Positions 8,616 through 18,030 of a stretch of DNA of 64,000 nt are shown one piece after another; within the stretch, counting starts at the first letter, position 1, and each line of letters starts with the position of its first letter. Below the pieces are notes generated by a model that saw only the letters and a program-made list of their open reading frames with translations, did not search any database and was not told where the DNA came from. The translations under genes and the position numbers were made by a program. Where the stretch lies: assembly GCF_000813005.1 (NCBI RefSeq), contig NZ_JSYP01000008.1, positions 95,999 through 159,998 on the forward strand, read 5' to 3'. This DNA is from Flavobacterium sp. KMS. Lineage in GTDB: Bacteria; Bacteroidota; Bacteroidia; Flavobacteriales; Flavobacteriaceae.

Positions 8616-8735
8616 TTAACTACATTGTCCTAACAGCAACCAGATGATTACAAAAACGAAAATAGTACCAAAACATCCGCTACCTAGCTTTTTGGCTCCA
8701 TAACCTGCTATTAACCCTCTAAATATGTTGTTCAT
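8616..8735 (-). CDS. 39-residue membrane microprotein
   Basis: A short frame reads MNNIFRGLIAGYGAKKLGSG, then CFGTIFVFVIIWLLLGQCS and a TAA stop. It has a short basic, glycine-rich N-terminus, a single transmembrane helix (about 22-36) and two cysteines bracketing the helix. Evidence that it is real: in-frame ATG and stop, a strongly biased membrane composition, and no competing gene in the 453-bp spacer 8472-8924. I recall similar tiny proteins in other flavobacteria but cannot confirm that here. Function unknown; the AT-rich upstream DNA has no clear promoter box. The rest of the spacer holds only the clpB terminator. Confidence 0.6.
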   Translation of the reverse strand: MNNIFRGLIAGYGAKKLGSGCFGTIFVFVIIWLLLGQCS

Positions 8736-8870
8736 AATATTTATTTTTAAGTTTTTATATCGTGTTAATTCTAGTTTAACTCTGCTTACGTAAAGGTGAG
8801 AACTTAATTAGATTTTTTTTTATAATAATTTAAAAAAAAGTTTCATGATTTACTGATTTTTAGTTTTTAC

Positions 8871-8903
8871 AAAAAAAAGCACCAGTCTTTCGACTGGTGC
8901 TTT
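8871..8903 (-). terminator. Intrinsic terminator of clpB
   Basis: Perfect 12-bp stem (AAAGCACCAGTC / GACTGGTGCTTT, loop TTTC) running into a T-run on the minus strand, 22 bp after the clpB stop. Confidence 0.92.
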
Positions 8904-8924
8904 CAAACTACTAAAAATTAAACA

Positions 8925-11531
8925 TTAATTAGCCAATTCTGGCGTTTGGTTTCTAAAAACCAATTTACCATCAAAAGCATCTAATAAAATAATACTATCG
9001 GTTGTAATCTTTCCTGCCAAAATTTCTTTTGACAATTGATTTAAAACATCTCTTTGTATAACACGTTTTACTGGTCTTGCACCAAATTGCGGATCAAATC
9101 CTTTATCTGATAAATAAGCAACTGCTTCTGGAGTTGCATCCATTGTAATTCCTTGCAAAGCCAACATTTTTGTAACACTTTTTAATTGTAAACCAACAAT
9201 TTGTTTAATATTGTCCACTGTTAAAGGTGGGAACAATACAATCTCATCAATACGGTTTATAAATTCCGGACGTACTGTTTGTTTTAATAAAGCAAGCACT
9301 TCGACTTTTGCAGCCTCTGTAGCAGCTTCGATTCCACCTTTTAGGTTTTCAAATTTTTCTTGTATAATCTGGCTTCCCATATTCGAAGTCATGATGATAA
9401 TCGTATTTTTAAAATCAGCCAAACGTCCTTTATTATCAGTCAATCGTCCTTCATCTAATACTTGTAATAAAATATTAAATGTATCTGGGTGCGCTTTCTC
9501 AATCTCATCTAACAAAATTACTGAATACGGTTTTCTACGTACAGCTTCAGTTAATTGTCCTCCTTCATCATATCCTACGTATCCTGGAGGTGCACCTACT
9601 AATCTACTCACACTATGACGTTCTTGATATTCACTCATATCAATTCTGGTCATGGCATTTTCATCATCAAAAAGATACTCTGCCAAAGCTTTTGCAAGCT
9701 CTGTTTTACCAACTCCTGTAGTTCCTAAGAACAGGAATGTACCCACAGGTTTTTTCATGTCTTGTAAACCAGCTCTGCTTCGTCTTACAGCATCACTTAC
9801 TGCTTCGATTGCTTCTTCCTGACCAACTACACGTCTGTGTAACTCATCTTCCAGATGCAATAGTTTTTCTCTTTCTGTTTGAAGCATTTTCATTACTGGA
9901 ATACCAGTCCATTTTGCCACAACTTCGGCAATATCCTCTCTGGTAACTTCTTCTTTTATCAAAGAATTTCCAGATTGGTATTCATGCATTTGTTTCAATA
10001 AAACATCCAGTCTTTCTTGAGCTTCCTTAATTTTACCATAACGAATCTCGGCTACTTTTCCGTAATCACCATCACGTTCTGCACGATCTGCTTCATGTTT
10101 AAAGTTTTCAAGCTCTAATTTTACAGCCTGAATACCATCTACTACATCTTTTTCAGATTTCCATTTAGCGTAGATTTCATTACGTTCTTCTTTCAGGTTC
10201 GCCAATTCCATTCGTAAAGCTTTAAGCTTGCTTTCTTCTTTCTCCCGTTTTATAGCCTCAATCTCAATTTCTAACTGCATTATTTTTCTATCCAAAACAT
10301 CTAATTCCTCAGGTTTTGAATTGATTTCCATACGCAATTTAGACGCAGCTTCGTCCATTAAGTCAATCGCTTTATCTGGTAGGAAACGATTGGTAATATA
10401 ACGTTGAGAAAGCTCTACAGCAGCAATAATTGCTTCGTCTTTTATCTGAACTTTATGATGTGTTTCATACTTTTCTTTGATTCCACGTAAAATTGAAATC
10501 GCACTTTCTGTATCTGGCTCTTCAATAATAATTTTTTGGAAACGACGCTCAAGCGCTTTATCTTTTTCAAAATATTTTTGGTATTCATCCAAAGTTGTTG
10601 CACCAATCGCTCTTAATTCTCCACGAGCCAATGCTGGTTTTAGGATATTAGCCGCATCCATTGCGCCTTCTCCTCCACCTGCTCCTACAAGTGTATGAAT
10701 CTCATCTATAAACAAGACGATATCACCTTCGGCTGCAGTAACTTCTTTTACTACCGATTTTAATCGCTCTTCGAATTCACCTTTATATTTTGCCCCAGCA
10801 ATTAATGCTCCCATATCTAGCGAAAACACAATTTTATCCTTTAAGTTTTCTGGCACGTCACCATTAACGATTCTTCGTGCTAAACCTTCGGCAATTGCAG
10901 TTTTACCAACTCCAGGCTCACCAATTAACATTGGGTTATTTTTAGTTCGACGTGTTAAAATTTGTAATACACGTCTAATTTCTTCATCTCGTCCGATAAC
11001 AGGATCTAATTTTCCTGTACGTGCTAATTCATTTAAGTTTTTAGCATATTTGTTCAAAGAATTATATGTTTCTTCGGCAGATGCTGAAGTTACACGTTCT
11101 CCTTTACGTAATTCTTCAATAGCAGCTTTTAAGCCTTTACCTGTTACTCCTTGATCTTTTAAGATTTGAGCAACTTTACTTTTTGAATCAAAAATTGCAA
11201 GCATTAAATGTTCGATTGAAACATATTCATCGTTCATTTTTTGTGCAATAATTTCCGCTTCGTTCAATGCTTTATTCGCATCTCTGGAAAGCATTACATC
11301 TCCTCCCGAAACTTTTGGGAAGCTTTGTATGGTGCTATCTAGAATTTGAAGAAATAAAGGCACATTTACATTGAGTTTTTTCAAAATAAATGGCGCCACA
11401 TTTTCATCAACTTCAAAAATAGCCTTGAAGATATGTTCATTCTCTATTTGCTGTTGACCATTTTTTTGGGCCAATTGCTGAGAGAGCTGAATTGCTTCTT
11501 GCGATTTGATTGTAAATTTATTTATGTTCAT
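8925..11531 (-). CDS. clpB: ATP-dependent chaperone ClpB
   Basis: Hexameric AAA+ disaggregase that works with DnaK to rescue heat-aggregated proteins in the cytosol. The 868-residue length is standard. The order is the Clp N-domain (1-145), NBD1 with Walker A GEPGVGKT (204-211) and [12 protein letters not shown], the long coiled-coil middle domain (about 400-530, Glu/Lys rich), NBD2 with Walker [10 protein letters not shown] and Walker [14 protein letters not shown], and the small C-terminal domain ([10 protein letters not shown]). Presence of the middle domain and absence of a ClpP-binding loop signature separate it from ClpA/C. It is monocistronic with a strong terminator. The upstream DNA shows no CIRCE element. 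Confidence 0.98.
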   Translation of the reverse strand: MNINKFTIKSQEAIQLSQQLAQKNGQQQIENEHIFKAIFEVDENVAPFILKKLNVNVPLFLQILDSTIQSFPKVSGGDVMLSRDANKALNEAEIIAQKMNDEYVSIEHLMLAIFDSKSKVAQILKDQGVTGKGLKAAIEELRKGERVTSASAEETYNSLNKYAKNLNELARTGKLDPVIGRDEEIRRVLQILTRRTKNNPMLIGEPGVGKTAIAEGLARRIVNGDVPENLKDKIVFSLDMGALIAGAKYKGEFEERLKSVVKEVTAAEGDIVLFIDEIHTLVGAGGGEGAMDAANILKPALARGELRAIGATTLDEYQKYFEKDKALERRFQKIIIEEPDTESAISILRGIKEKYETHHKVQIKDEAIIAAVELSQRYITNRFLPDKAIDLMDEAASKLRMEINSKPEELDVLDRKIMQLEIEIEAIKREKEESKLKALRMELANLKEERNEIYAKWKSEKDVVDGIQAVKLELENFKHEADRAERDGDYGKVAEIRYGKIKEAQERLDVLLKQMHEYQSGNSLIKEEVTREDIAEVVAKWTGIPVMKMLQTEREKLLHLEDELHRRVVGQEEAIEAVSDAVRRSRAGLQDMKKPVGTFLFLGTTGVGKTELAKALAEYLFDDENAMTRIDMSEYQERHSVSRLVGAPPGYVGYDEGGQLTEAVRRKPYSVILLDEIEKAHPDTFNILLQVLDEGRLTDNKGRLADFKNTIIIMTSNMGSQIIQEKFENLKGGIEAATEAAKVEVLALLKQTVRPEFINRIDEIVLFPPLTVDNIKQIVGLQLKSVTKMLALQGITMDATPEAVAYLSDKGFDPQFGARPVKRVIQRDVLNQLSKEILAGKITTDSIILLDAFDGKLVFRNQTPELAN

Positions 11532-11687
11532 CTTTATTTGATTTATGATTTATGATTCTATTTTAATAAGTAACTTTGTTTATTATTTCTCAAATTATAT
11601 TCCACAACAATAAAACAGACAAAATGACGCTTAAAATTTGATTTTTATCATTTTTAAACGACAAAAAGTCATAAATAACGACAAAAT

Positions 11688-12077
11688 ATGAGTTTTTTAT
11701 CATCACTATTCGGAGATTCTGATCAAAATAAATCATCAGAAACCAAAATAAATTGGATTCCCTTAACAAGTTTGGAGCAATTAGACGAAATCGAAACGGC
11801 ATCTAAAGATAAGCAAATTCTTATATTCAAACATAGTACAAGATGTAGTATTAGCCGAATGGCACTAAAACAATTTGAAAAAGAGTTCGATTTAGACAAT
11901 AAAGTTAATGCTTATTTTCTTGATTTAATAGCGTATCGTGATGTTTCGAACGAAATAGCTTCTCGTTTTAACGTTGTTCACCAATCTCCTCAATTATTAC
12001 TTATCAAAGACGGAAAGTCAATATATAATGCTTCTCATAGCGATATTGATGCTGAAGTATTGAAAAGTAAAGTGTAG
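11688..12077 (+). CDS. ytxJ: YtxJ-like bacillithiol-system thiol protein
   Basis: 129-residue thioredoxin-fold protein. The segment ILIFKHSTRCSISRMAL places a single active-site cysteine (Cys53) in a CxxS arrangement at the start of a helix, and LLLIKDGKSIYNASHSDID resembles the thioredoxin cis-Pro/strand region (HQSPQLLLI). This is the pattern of YtxJ/DUF2847, proposed as a monothiol bacilliredoxin in organisms that make bacillithiol. It likely acts in the cytosol, as there is no signal peptide. The gene is divergent from clpB and monocistronic; no bacillithiol biosynthesis gene is in the window. Confidence 0.85.
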   Translation: MSFLSSLFGDSDQNKSSETKINWIPLTSLEQLDEIETASKDKQILIFKHSTRCSISRMALKQFEKEFDLDNKVNAYFLDLIAYRDVSNEIASRFNVVHQSPQLLLIKDGKSIYNASHSDIDAEVLKSKV

Positions 12078-12215
12078 CAAAGTGAGATGTTTTATGTAAG
12101 AAATTAGATGAAAGATGTGAGAAGAAAGATTTTTAGATGTAGAATTTAAATCAAAAAAAATCAGTACTTTATTTTTCTCAAAATCTTTCCTCTAAAATCT
12201 TCCTTCTTCACAGCA

Positions 12216-13406
12216 TTAAAAACTCCCTCCTGAGCCTCCTCCACTAAAATCTCCTCCTCCAAACTCCATTGGAGATTCTTCTGGTTTCATTTCTGGTTTT
12301 AAATTAAAAGTAGAAGCTATAATCAACGCTTCGGCATTTAGTAATGAATTTGAGCTATCCATACGATCTGGTTTAAATGTTATTCCTTTTTCATTGTCCC
12401 TTATCTTTCTTATCACAAAATAAGTAAAGGCAAAAAGCAATAAACCTCCAAAAGTCAAGGCAACTTCTACTGGCAAAACATGATGATAGGTTCTAAAAGT
12501 AAAAATTGAAAAACAAAAGGCTAAAAAACCTATCCAAAGTAAGATTCTGTCTTTATTGCGTAATCCAAAAAACAAATAAAGAACTGGAACTATAAACGTG
12601 AAAGCCCAAAAGAATAACGAAAAAGGAACATCTGGACTTAACTCATAATACATCCCTGATAAAAAAGCCGAAAACTCTCTTACAACCATATAATTCCCTG
12701 AAAAATATAATATAATTAAACTAAAATTTTTCATCAAAAGTATGCCGTTGTAATAAAAAGGCTCTGCTAAATCCTTAAGAAGCTTTTTACTAACAAAATA
12801 CATTCCGATTGCATAAATCATTAATACAAACGGTAAGAAAAGACTCCCCAGCTCGATATACTTAAAGACAAAAAATCCTAATGTTGTGGTTAGTGCTAAA
12901 CAAAAAATTAATGCTGAAGATAAATGTATATAACGCAGATATAATAGTAAAGAAACTACGGTTACTGTAAGCATACAAGATAGCACATCTAGGTCTGTAA
13001 CTCGAGATATACTCATTACAAAAGACATTATAACTGCTGCCGCCAAAGTTAATTGTGCTCCTAGTACAAAAGCATCATCTAAGCCATATCCATAATATTT
13101 TTGCTTTGCTAAAAATTCAGTTCCTGCAAATCCTATTATTGCATATACATAAAGTAAGACCGCTAAATAATCATCATTATAAGTAAGTCCAAAAATAGAT
13201 AATAACCCACAAATAGACGAATATAAGAAAGCTCCTAACAGAAAAAATCCTATACGGATTAATATATTATCCTGACTTTTAAGAACTGGTAATTCTTTAG
13301 AAACTGTATCTAATTGTTCTTTAGTAATAAAATTACCTTTTTGTAATTTCTCGGCCTCATTGACCAAAAAAATATTCTTCAATAAATCCTTATTGTATAC
13401 TATCAT
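12216..13406 (-). CDS. Multi-pass membrane protein, DUF2157/DUF4401-like, with Gly-rich tail
   Basis: 396 residues. A short cytosolic N-terminal region (MIVYNKDLLKNIFLVNEAEKLQKGNFITKEQL) is followed by about 10-12 transmembrane helices, then a cytosolic linker and the striking end GGGDFSGGGSGGSF. The N-terminal helix pair and membrane layout match the DUF2157 type of uncharacterised proteins. The 17-bp overlap with the gene upstream (13390-14388), which encodes a similar protein, implies translational coupling and a likely hetero-oligomer. The Gly/Ser/Phe tail resembles those of TPM-domain (YgcG-like) proteins, but no TPM domain is present. Function unknown. Confidence 0.75.
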   Translation of the reverse strand: MIVYNKDLLKNIFLVNEAEKLQKGNFITKEQLDTVSKELPVLKSQDNILIRIGFFLLGAFLYSSICGLLSIFGLTYNDDYLAVLLYVYAIIGFAGTEFLAKQKYYGYGLDDAFVLGAQLTLAAAVIMSFVMSISRVTDLDVLSCMLTVTVVSLLLYLRYIHLSSALIFCLALTTTLGFFVFKYIELGSLFLPFVLMIYAIGMYFVSKKLLKDLAEPFYYNGILLMKNFSLIILYFSGNYMVVREFSAFLSGMYYELSPDVPFSLFFWAFTFIVPVLYLFFGLRNKDRILLWIGFLAFCFSIFTFRTYHHVLPVEVALTFGGLLLFAFTYFVIRKIRDNEKGITFKPDRMDSSNSLLNAEALIIASTFNLKPEMKPEESPMEFGGGDFSGGGSGGSF

Positions 13407-14388
13407 TTGCTTTTTGTTTATTGAAATTTTTAATTAATTTAATGAACAATATAATAGAACCTATAATATATAAAGGAGTTCCAAATATCAACAATCCATA
13501 AAATTCGTAAGCATTTATAAAGTTTAAGATTTTAAAAACTACAATATTTGTACCGATATACCCGTATAAAATTGTAAACACAAATAACGAAATTGCAGGA
13601 ATTTGATAACTTACATTGTAAAAATAATAGGTAGAAGCTCCTAAAATAATTACAAAAATTAACCAATAACCATTAAATAAATTATTGATTGAAGCAATAC
13701 TTATTAAATGCAAAGCATAGGTAAGGTAGATAAAATTGAAGTGTGTTTTTAAATTAATCTTTGTGCTATAAATAGTCCAAAGGATTAATAAACCTCCTAA
13801 TATAATTGCCGAATAACTTAAGGTATCTGTAGTATAAAAATCATTATGTAGCAATGTTTGCGGACTTACTGACAATCCTATATAGGCAGCTAGACCTGTT
13901 ACTGCAATTGTTAGGGCACTTTTGTTATCAAAATAATACGCACAAAAGAAACTTATAATAGTAGGAACTAATGTTGCTAAACCGTAGTGGGTACCGAATA
14001 GCTGATATTGAAACTGAATATAACCTACAAAAATACAACTGAGGATTGTTGCTGTAAGGACTAAATATTGTAAAACGGGGTTCTCAAAACTAGAATCTTC
14101 TTTTTGAAATCCTTTTGATTTTTTAAAGCAAAAGTAAAAACAAATTACTGTTACGATTAATAATAAAGATAAAATAGCTACATGCCCTATTGTATCGATG
14201 TTTTGATAAATTAAGATTCCGATTCCTGTTGTAAATAATAAAACCGACAGGTACAGAAATAACTTTAATTCGTTATGCAGCGAAAAAATCCCTAAACTAC
14301 GATATGCTTTTACCTGTATAAATTGTTCTTCGGTAATTAAATTGTTCTCAAAAAGTTTTTGAGTTGCCTGTTCATCAAATTGTGTCAT
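13390..14388 (-). CDS. Multi-pass membrane protein, DUF2157 family
   Basis: 332 residues. The cytosolic N-terminus MTQFDEQATQKLFENNLITEEQ plus SLGIFSLHNELKLFLYLSVLLF is the hallmark of DUF2157, followed by about nine hydrophobic helices and a basic C-terminus. It is the first gene of a two-gene unit, and its end overlaps the start of the related 12216-13406 gene by 17 bp. The two proteins share the same opening logic (LFENNLITEEQ here, KGNFITKEQL there), suggesting an old duplication. No catalytic motif is seen; the role is unknown, perhaps an envelope sensor or transporter-like scaffold. Confidence 0.8.
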   Translation of the reverse strand: MTQFDEQATQKLFENNLITEEQFIQVKAYRSLGIFSLHNELKLFLYLSVLLFTTGIGILIYQNIDTIGHVAILSLLLIVTVICFYFCFKKSKGFQKEDSSFENPVLQYLVLTATILSCIFVGYIQFQYQLFGTHYGLATLVPTIISFFCAYYFDNKSALTIAVTGLAAYIGLSVSPQTLLHNDFYTTDTLSYSAIILGGLLILWTIYSTKINLKTHFNFIYLTYALHLISIASINNLFNGYWLIFVIILGASTYYFYNVSYQIPAISLFVFTILYGYIGTNIVVFKILNFINAYEFYGLLIFGTPLYIIGSIILFIKLIKNFNKQKANDSIQ

Positions 14389-14468
14389 ACTATTACTTTA
14401 AGATAACTATGTATCAAATATATGTATTTAGTATGAATTTTCTGTTTTCAATAAAAAAGGTTTTAACC

Positions 14469-14495
14469 AAAAAAAAACGCTATGATATCATAGCG
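14469..14495 (-). terminator. Terminator at the end of the arg/pro operon
   Basis: Stem CGCTATG/CATAGCG with loop ATAT (14478-14495), followed on the minus strand by a run of nine T. It lies 12 bp after the argH stop and closes the operon. Confidence 0.9.
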
Positions 14496-14507
14496 CATTT
14501 TCCTGAA

Positions 14508-15788
14508 TTAATAAGAACTTTTCATCTTATCTTTTATGGCATCTAAACATAAGTTATTGATGCTTCCTTCATGTGTATGTTTAGTTTCTTTTGGCGACTT
14601 AAACGTGCCGTTTTCTAGTTGTTCGGCTACTTCTTTGTAAGCATCTCTAAACGGCATTCCTGCTACAACCATTTCATTTAATGTATCTACTGTAAATAGG
14701 TAATCGTATTTTTTATCGTCTAAGATATGGTCTTTTACTGTGATATCTTTTATAGAAAAAATCGCAATATCTAAACAGGCTTTAAGATTTTGAATTGCTG
14801 GAAACAATCCTTCTTTTAAAAGCTGCAAATCTCTGTGATATCCGCTTGGTAAATTGTTTGTGATCAACGTGATTTCATATGGTAATGCTTGGATTTTATT
14901 GCATTTCCCACGTATCAATTCAAATACATCTGGATTCTTTTTATGTGGCATTATGCTTGAACCTGTTGTAAGGTGTGATGGCAAACTGATAAAATCAAAG
15001 TTCTGACTCATATACAAGCAAACGTCCATTGCAAATTTAGACAACGTTGCTGCAACGCTGCTCATAGCAAAAGCTACAGTTTTCTCAGCTTTACCACGGC
15101 TCATTTGTGCTGCTACGGCATTATATTTTAAAGTTTCGAAACCTAGTTCTTGTGTTGTAAATGTTCTGTTTATAGGAAATGAGCTTCCATATCCTGCAGC
15201 AGATCCTAGTGGGTTTTGATCTACAATTTTGGCTGCTGCGTTTAGCATCGTAATATCGTCAATAAGGCTTTCGGCATACGCAGAGAACCACATCCCGAAT
15301 GAGGACGGCATTGCTATTTGTAAATGTGTATATCCTGGCAATAATACATTTTGATGTTTCTCGGCAGATTCCATTAGCAAATCAAAAAGACTTTTTACTT
15401 GTTCTTTTAATGCTTTTACTTCATCTTTTAGGTATAAATGCACATCGACTAAAACTTGGTCGTTACGTGAACGTGCCGTATGGATTTTCTTTCCTGCATC
15501 TCCTAGTTTTACTGTTAGCAAATATTCGATTTTGGAATGTACGTCTTCAAAACTATCTTCGATTACGAAATTTCCTTTTTCGACATCGACAATGATTTCG
15601 TTTAATGCATCTACTAACGAATTGGTTTCATCGGCAGTTAAAAGTCCGATTTGTCCCAGCATTTTTGCATGAGCTATTGAACCTAATGCATCGTATTTTG
15701 CCAGAACCAAATCTAGTTCTCTATCGTTTCCAACAGTGAAATGTTCGATTTGTTTGTCTGTTGCAATTCCTTTTTCCCAAAGTTTCAT
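14508..15788 (-). CDS. argH: Argininosuccinate lyase
   Basis: Splits argininosuccinate into arginine and fumarate, the final step of arginine synthesis. From the ATG at 15788 the protein is 426 residues (MKLWEKGIATDKQIEHFTVG). An upstream in-frame ATG at 15836 would add 16 residues without family similarity, so the shorter start is preferred. Signatures are TARSRNDQV, the fumarase/ASL loop GSSIMPHKKNPD with the catalytic Ser, PLGSAAGYGSSFPI and LPSGYHRDLQLLK. It is slightly shorter than E. coli ArgH (about 457). It is the last gene of the operon; the 218-bp spacer upstream of it is filled with repeats. Confidence 0.96.
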   Translation of the reverse strand: MKLWEKGIATDKQIEHFTVGNDRELDLVLAKYDALGSIAHAKMLGQIGLLTADETNSLVDALNEIIVDVEKGNFVIEDSFEDVHSKIEYLLTVKLGDAGKKIHTARSRNDQVLVDVHLYLKDEVKALKEQVKSLFDLLMESAEKHQNVLLPGYTHLQIAMPSSFGMWFSAYAESLIDDITMLNAAAKIVDQNPLGSAAGYGSSFPINRTFTTQELGFETLKYNAVAAQMSRGKAEKTVAFAMSSVAATLSKFAMDVCLYMSQNFDFISLPSHLTTGSSIMPHKKNPDVFELIRGKCNKIQALPYEITLITNNLPSGYHRDLQLLKEGLFPAIQNLKACLDIAIFSIKDITVKDHILDDKKYDYLFTVDTLNEMVVAGMPFRDAYKEVAEQLENGTFKSPKETKHTHEGSINNLCLDAIKDKMKSSY

Positions 15789-15887
15789 AAGCTGTATGTT
15801 GTTTTGTTTCACAGAGTTTCTCAAAGAAAAACTCAAAGATTCACAAAGTTTAATTTTATTACTATGTTTCTTTATTTCCTAAATGCC

Positions 15888-15968
15888 TTAGCCCCGATAG
15901 CAGTGAAAATCCTTTTTCTGGCTTCTTTAGCCAGGAAAAGATTGTAACGAATAGCGGGAAATAGCTCC
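15888..15968 (+). repeat. Dispersed intergenic repeat, copy 1
   Basis: Begins TTAGCCCCGATAGCAGTGAA, contains a CTGGC...GCCAG hairpin, and ends GATTGTAACG...AGCGGGAAATAGCTCC. The same start and end words recur at 43247-43389 and, inverted, at 41323-41466. It lies in the argH-argE spacer. Only 81 bp, the shortest of the three copies. Confidence 0.75.
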
Positions 15969-15971
15969 TTA

Positions 15972-15991
15972 TCCTTCGACTCCGCTCAGGA
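15972..15991. repeat. REP-like 20-bp word
   Basis: TCCTTCGACTCCGCTCAGGA, an imperfect palindrome of a kind I recall as abundant between genes in many bacterial genomes. It is directly attached to the end of dispersed repeat copy 1. Confidence 0.5.
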
Positions 15992-16006
15992 TGAGAAAAG
16001 ATGCTA

Positions 16007-17077
16007 CTATAATTTAAAGAAATCGGTTAGTATTTTAATATACAATTCGATTCCTTCTTCGATTTCGTTGATAAAAATAAATTCGTCTGCCGAGTGTGAA
16101 CGTAATGTTTCTCCTGGTCCTAGTTTTAATGACTGGCAACTTAAAACGGATTGATCGGAAAGTGTTGGCGAACCGTAAGTTGTTCTACCTAAAGCAATTC
16201 CGGCTTGTACTAAAGCGTGTGCAATTGGAATAGACGAAGCATTAAGATGCATAGACCGTGGCGTTACTTCGGCTTTTACATTAGCTTTTACCTCTTCTAG
16301 AATTTCGGTATTGGAGTAACAATCGGTTACACGAATATCAACAACCAAGTCACATTCTGATGGCACTACATTATGTTGTTTTCCAGCGTTTATTTGGGTT
16401 ACGGTCATTTTTACCGGCCCTAAAACATCGGATATTTTATCGTATTTATAGTTTCTAAACCACTCCATTACAGGAATAGCGTTGTATAATGAGTTGTCGT
16501 CGTTTTGGTGTGCAGCGTGGCTTGCTGTTCCTTTTACTTTTACATCAAGAACTAACAATCCTTTTTCGGCTACTGCCAATTGCATTAATGTAGGCTCTCC
16601 TACTATGGCGCAATCTAGTTCTGGTAAATGTTGTAAAACGCTGTTTAATCCGTTTTTTCCGCTGCTTTCTTCTTCTGCCGAAGCTACGATTACCAGATTA
16701 TAAGGTAAGTTTTCATTATTGTAAAAATGTACAAACGTCGCCAATAACGAAACCAAACAACCTCCTGCGTCGTTGCTTCCTAAACCGAATAATTTGCCGT
16801 CTTTTACAATTGCTTTAAACGGATCGTTGGTATATGCTTGATTGGGTTTTACTGTATCGTGGTGCGAGTTCAGTAATAGTGTTGGTTTATTTTTGTCGAA
16901 ATGTTTATTGAAAGCCCACACATTATTGTTCTCTCTTTTAAAAGGAATCTCGTTTTGATTGAACCAATTTTCGATTAAAAGTGCCGTTTGATCTTCTTCA
17001 CTTGAAAAAGATGGGGTTTCGATCAAACTTTTTAATAATGCTATTGCTTCTTGAGTAAGCGTTTCTATATTTTTCAT
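16007..17077 (-). CDS. argE: M20 deacylase of arginine biosynthesis (acetyl/succinyl-ornithine or -citrulline)
   Basis: 356-residue zinc-dependent M20 peptidase-family amidohydrolase. Metal and catalytic elements are LLLNSHHDTVKP, GLGSNDAGGCL, ASAEEESSGKNG (Glu pair) and VGEPT. The dimerisation domain lies between about 175 and 280, and the C-terminal HSADEFIFI carries the last metal-binding His. In Bacteroidota arginine clusters this enzyme removes the N-acyl group from N-acylcitrulline or N-acylornithine. With a SOTCase-type carbamoyltransferase next door, N-succinylcitrulline is the likely substrate. It is shorter than DapE/ArgE of proteobacteria (about 375-383). Specificity is inferred from context. 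Confidence 0.9.
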   Translation of the reverse strand: MKNIETLTQEAIALLKSLIETPSFSSEEDQTALLIENWFNQNEIPFKRENNNVWAFNKHFDKNKPTLLLNSHHDTVKPNQAYTNDPFKAIVKDGKLFGLGSNDAGGCLVSLLATFVHFYNNENLPYNLVIVASAEEESSGKNGLNSVLQHLPELDCAIVGEPTLMQLAVAEKGLLVLDVKVKGTASHAAHQNDDNSLYNAIPVMEWFRNYKYDKISDVLGPVKMTVTQINAGKQHNVVPSECDLVVDIRVTDCYSNTEILEEVKANVKAEVTPRSMHLNASSIPIAHALVQAGIALGRTTYGSPTLSDQSVLSCQSLKLGPGETLRSHSADEFIFINEIEEGIELYIKILTDFFKL

Positions 17078-17101
17078 TTTTTGATAGGTACTGAAGTCTA
17101 T

Positions 17102-17157
17102 CCCGAAGCTTCGGGGCTGAGTTTCTAAGATTACAAAAGTCTTGGTTTCTTAGAAAC
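17102..17157. repeat. Palindrome and inverted repeat in the argE-argB spacer
   Basis: CCCGAAGCTTCGGG (17102-17115) is a perfect palindrome, preceded by CTAT; related copies lie at 20153 and 20320. It is followed by a perfect 10-bp inverted repeat GTTTCTAAGA (17121-17130) / TCTTAGAAAC (17148-17157). Both should fold in the polycistronic mRNA. Confidence 0.75.
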
Positions 17158-17174
17158 TTAGCAACTTTTTTCTT

Positions 17175-17948
17175 TTATAATTTAATAGTTGTATGCAATA
17201 TATTGGAATTTTGCAACATACTATGATGTCCAATTTTTATGGTCTGAACTCCCTTAGACAGGCTATTAAAACAATTGTCTAGTTTTGGAATCATTCCGGA
17301 ATGAATTACTTTTTCGGTTTTTAGTTTTTCGTATAATTCGGCGTTTATTTCAGTAATTACCGAATCATCGTCTTCTGAATCTGATAAAACTCCTTGTTTT
17401 TCAAAACAATAGGTAAGCGTAACATCAAAATCTTCAGACAAGGCAATCGCTAACTCGCTTGCAATTGTATCGGCATTAGTATTTAGCAATTGTCCGTTTT
17501 TATCGTGTGTAATGGCGCAAAAAACTGGAACAATATTGTTTTCTAGCAATGTAGCCAATAAACTTGTATTTACTTGTTTTACATCGCCTACAAATCCATA
17601 ATCGATTGTTGGGTGGTTTCTTTTTGTCGATTGGATTAAATTCCCATCGGCTCCCGAAAATCCAATCGCATTATTGTTTTTTGCCTGCAATTGTGCTACA
17701 ATATTCTTATTGATTTGTCCTGCATAAATCATCACGACAACATCCAGCATTGCTGCATCGGTTATACGACGACCATCTATCATCTGTGGAACTAAACCAA
17801 TACTTTCAGCCATTTTTGTAGCCGATTTTCCACCTCCGTGAATCAATATTTTATGTCCTTCTATCTTAGAGAAATCAGTTAAGAATTTCTCTAATTCTGA
17901 TGGATTATCGATTATATTACCGCCAATTTTTATTAATGTAACTTTCAT
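17175..17948 (-). CDS. argB: Acetylglutamate (N-acylglutamate) kinase
   Basis: Phosphorylates the gamma-carboxyl of N-acetyl- or N-succinylglutamate. It is a 257-residue amino acid kinase-fold protein: phosphate-binding KIGGNIID near the N-terminus, LIHGGGKSATKMAES, DGRRITD, the NTNADTIASELA nucleotide/substrate segment and the C-terminal GMIPKLDNCFNSL with the conserved Lys. It has no N-terminal arginine-sensing helix, so it is likely the arginine-insensitive short form. It sits between argE and argF' in the operon. In organisms with SOTCase the acyl group is probably succinyl. Confidence 0.95.
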   Translation of the reverse strand: MKVTLIKIGGNIIDNPSELEKFLTDFSKIEGHKILIHGGGKSATKMAESIGLVPQMIDGRRITDAAMLDVVVMIYAGQINKNIVAQLQAKNNNAIGFSGADGNLIQSTKRNHPTIDYGFVGDVKQVNTSLLATLLENNIVPVFCAITHDKNGQLLNTNADTIASELAIALSEDFDVTLTYCFEKQGVLSDSEDDDSVITEINAELYEKLKTEKVIHSGMIPKLDNCFNSLSKGVQTIKIGHHSMLQNSNILHTTIKL

Positions 17949-17967
17949 TTTTTTGAGGTTCTAAGAC

Positions 17968-18022
17968 GCTAAGGTTCTGAGGTTCTAAGTGACTTAGCAT
18001 CTTAGTAACTCAGAACCTTAGC
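17968..18022. repeat. 14-bp inverted repeat in the argB-argF' spacer
   Basis: GCTAAGGTTCTGAG (17968-17981) and CTCAGAACCTTAGC (18009-18022) are perfect complements. Inner copies of the same word (GGTTCTAAG, CTTAG) extend the pairing. The 82-bp spacer is built almost entirely from this word and forms a strong hairpin. Confidence 0.85.
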
Positions 18023-18030
18023 AACTTAAT

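Noticed and set aside
8736..8924. Regulatory element or RNA between the microprotein and clpB
   Set aside because: Apart from the clpB terminator I found only AT-rich DNA; no promoter box or stable fold stands out.
15789..15836. Longer ArgH start adding MSFSLRNSVKQNNIQL
   Set aside because: The extension has no similarity to ArgH N-termini, whereas the internal MKLWEKGIA matches the family start.
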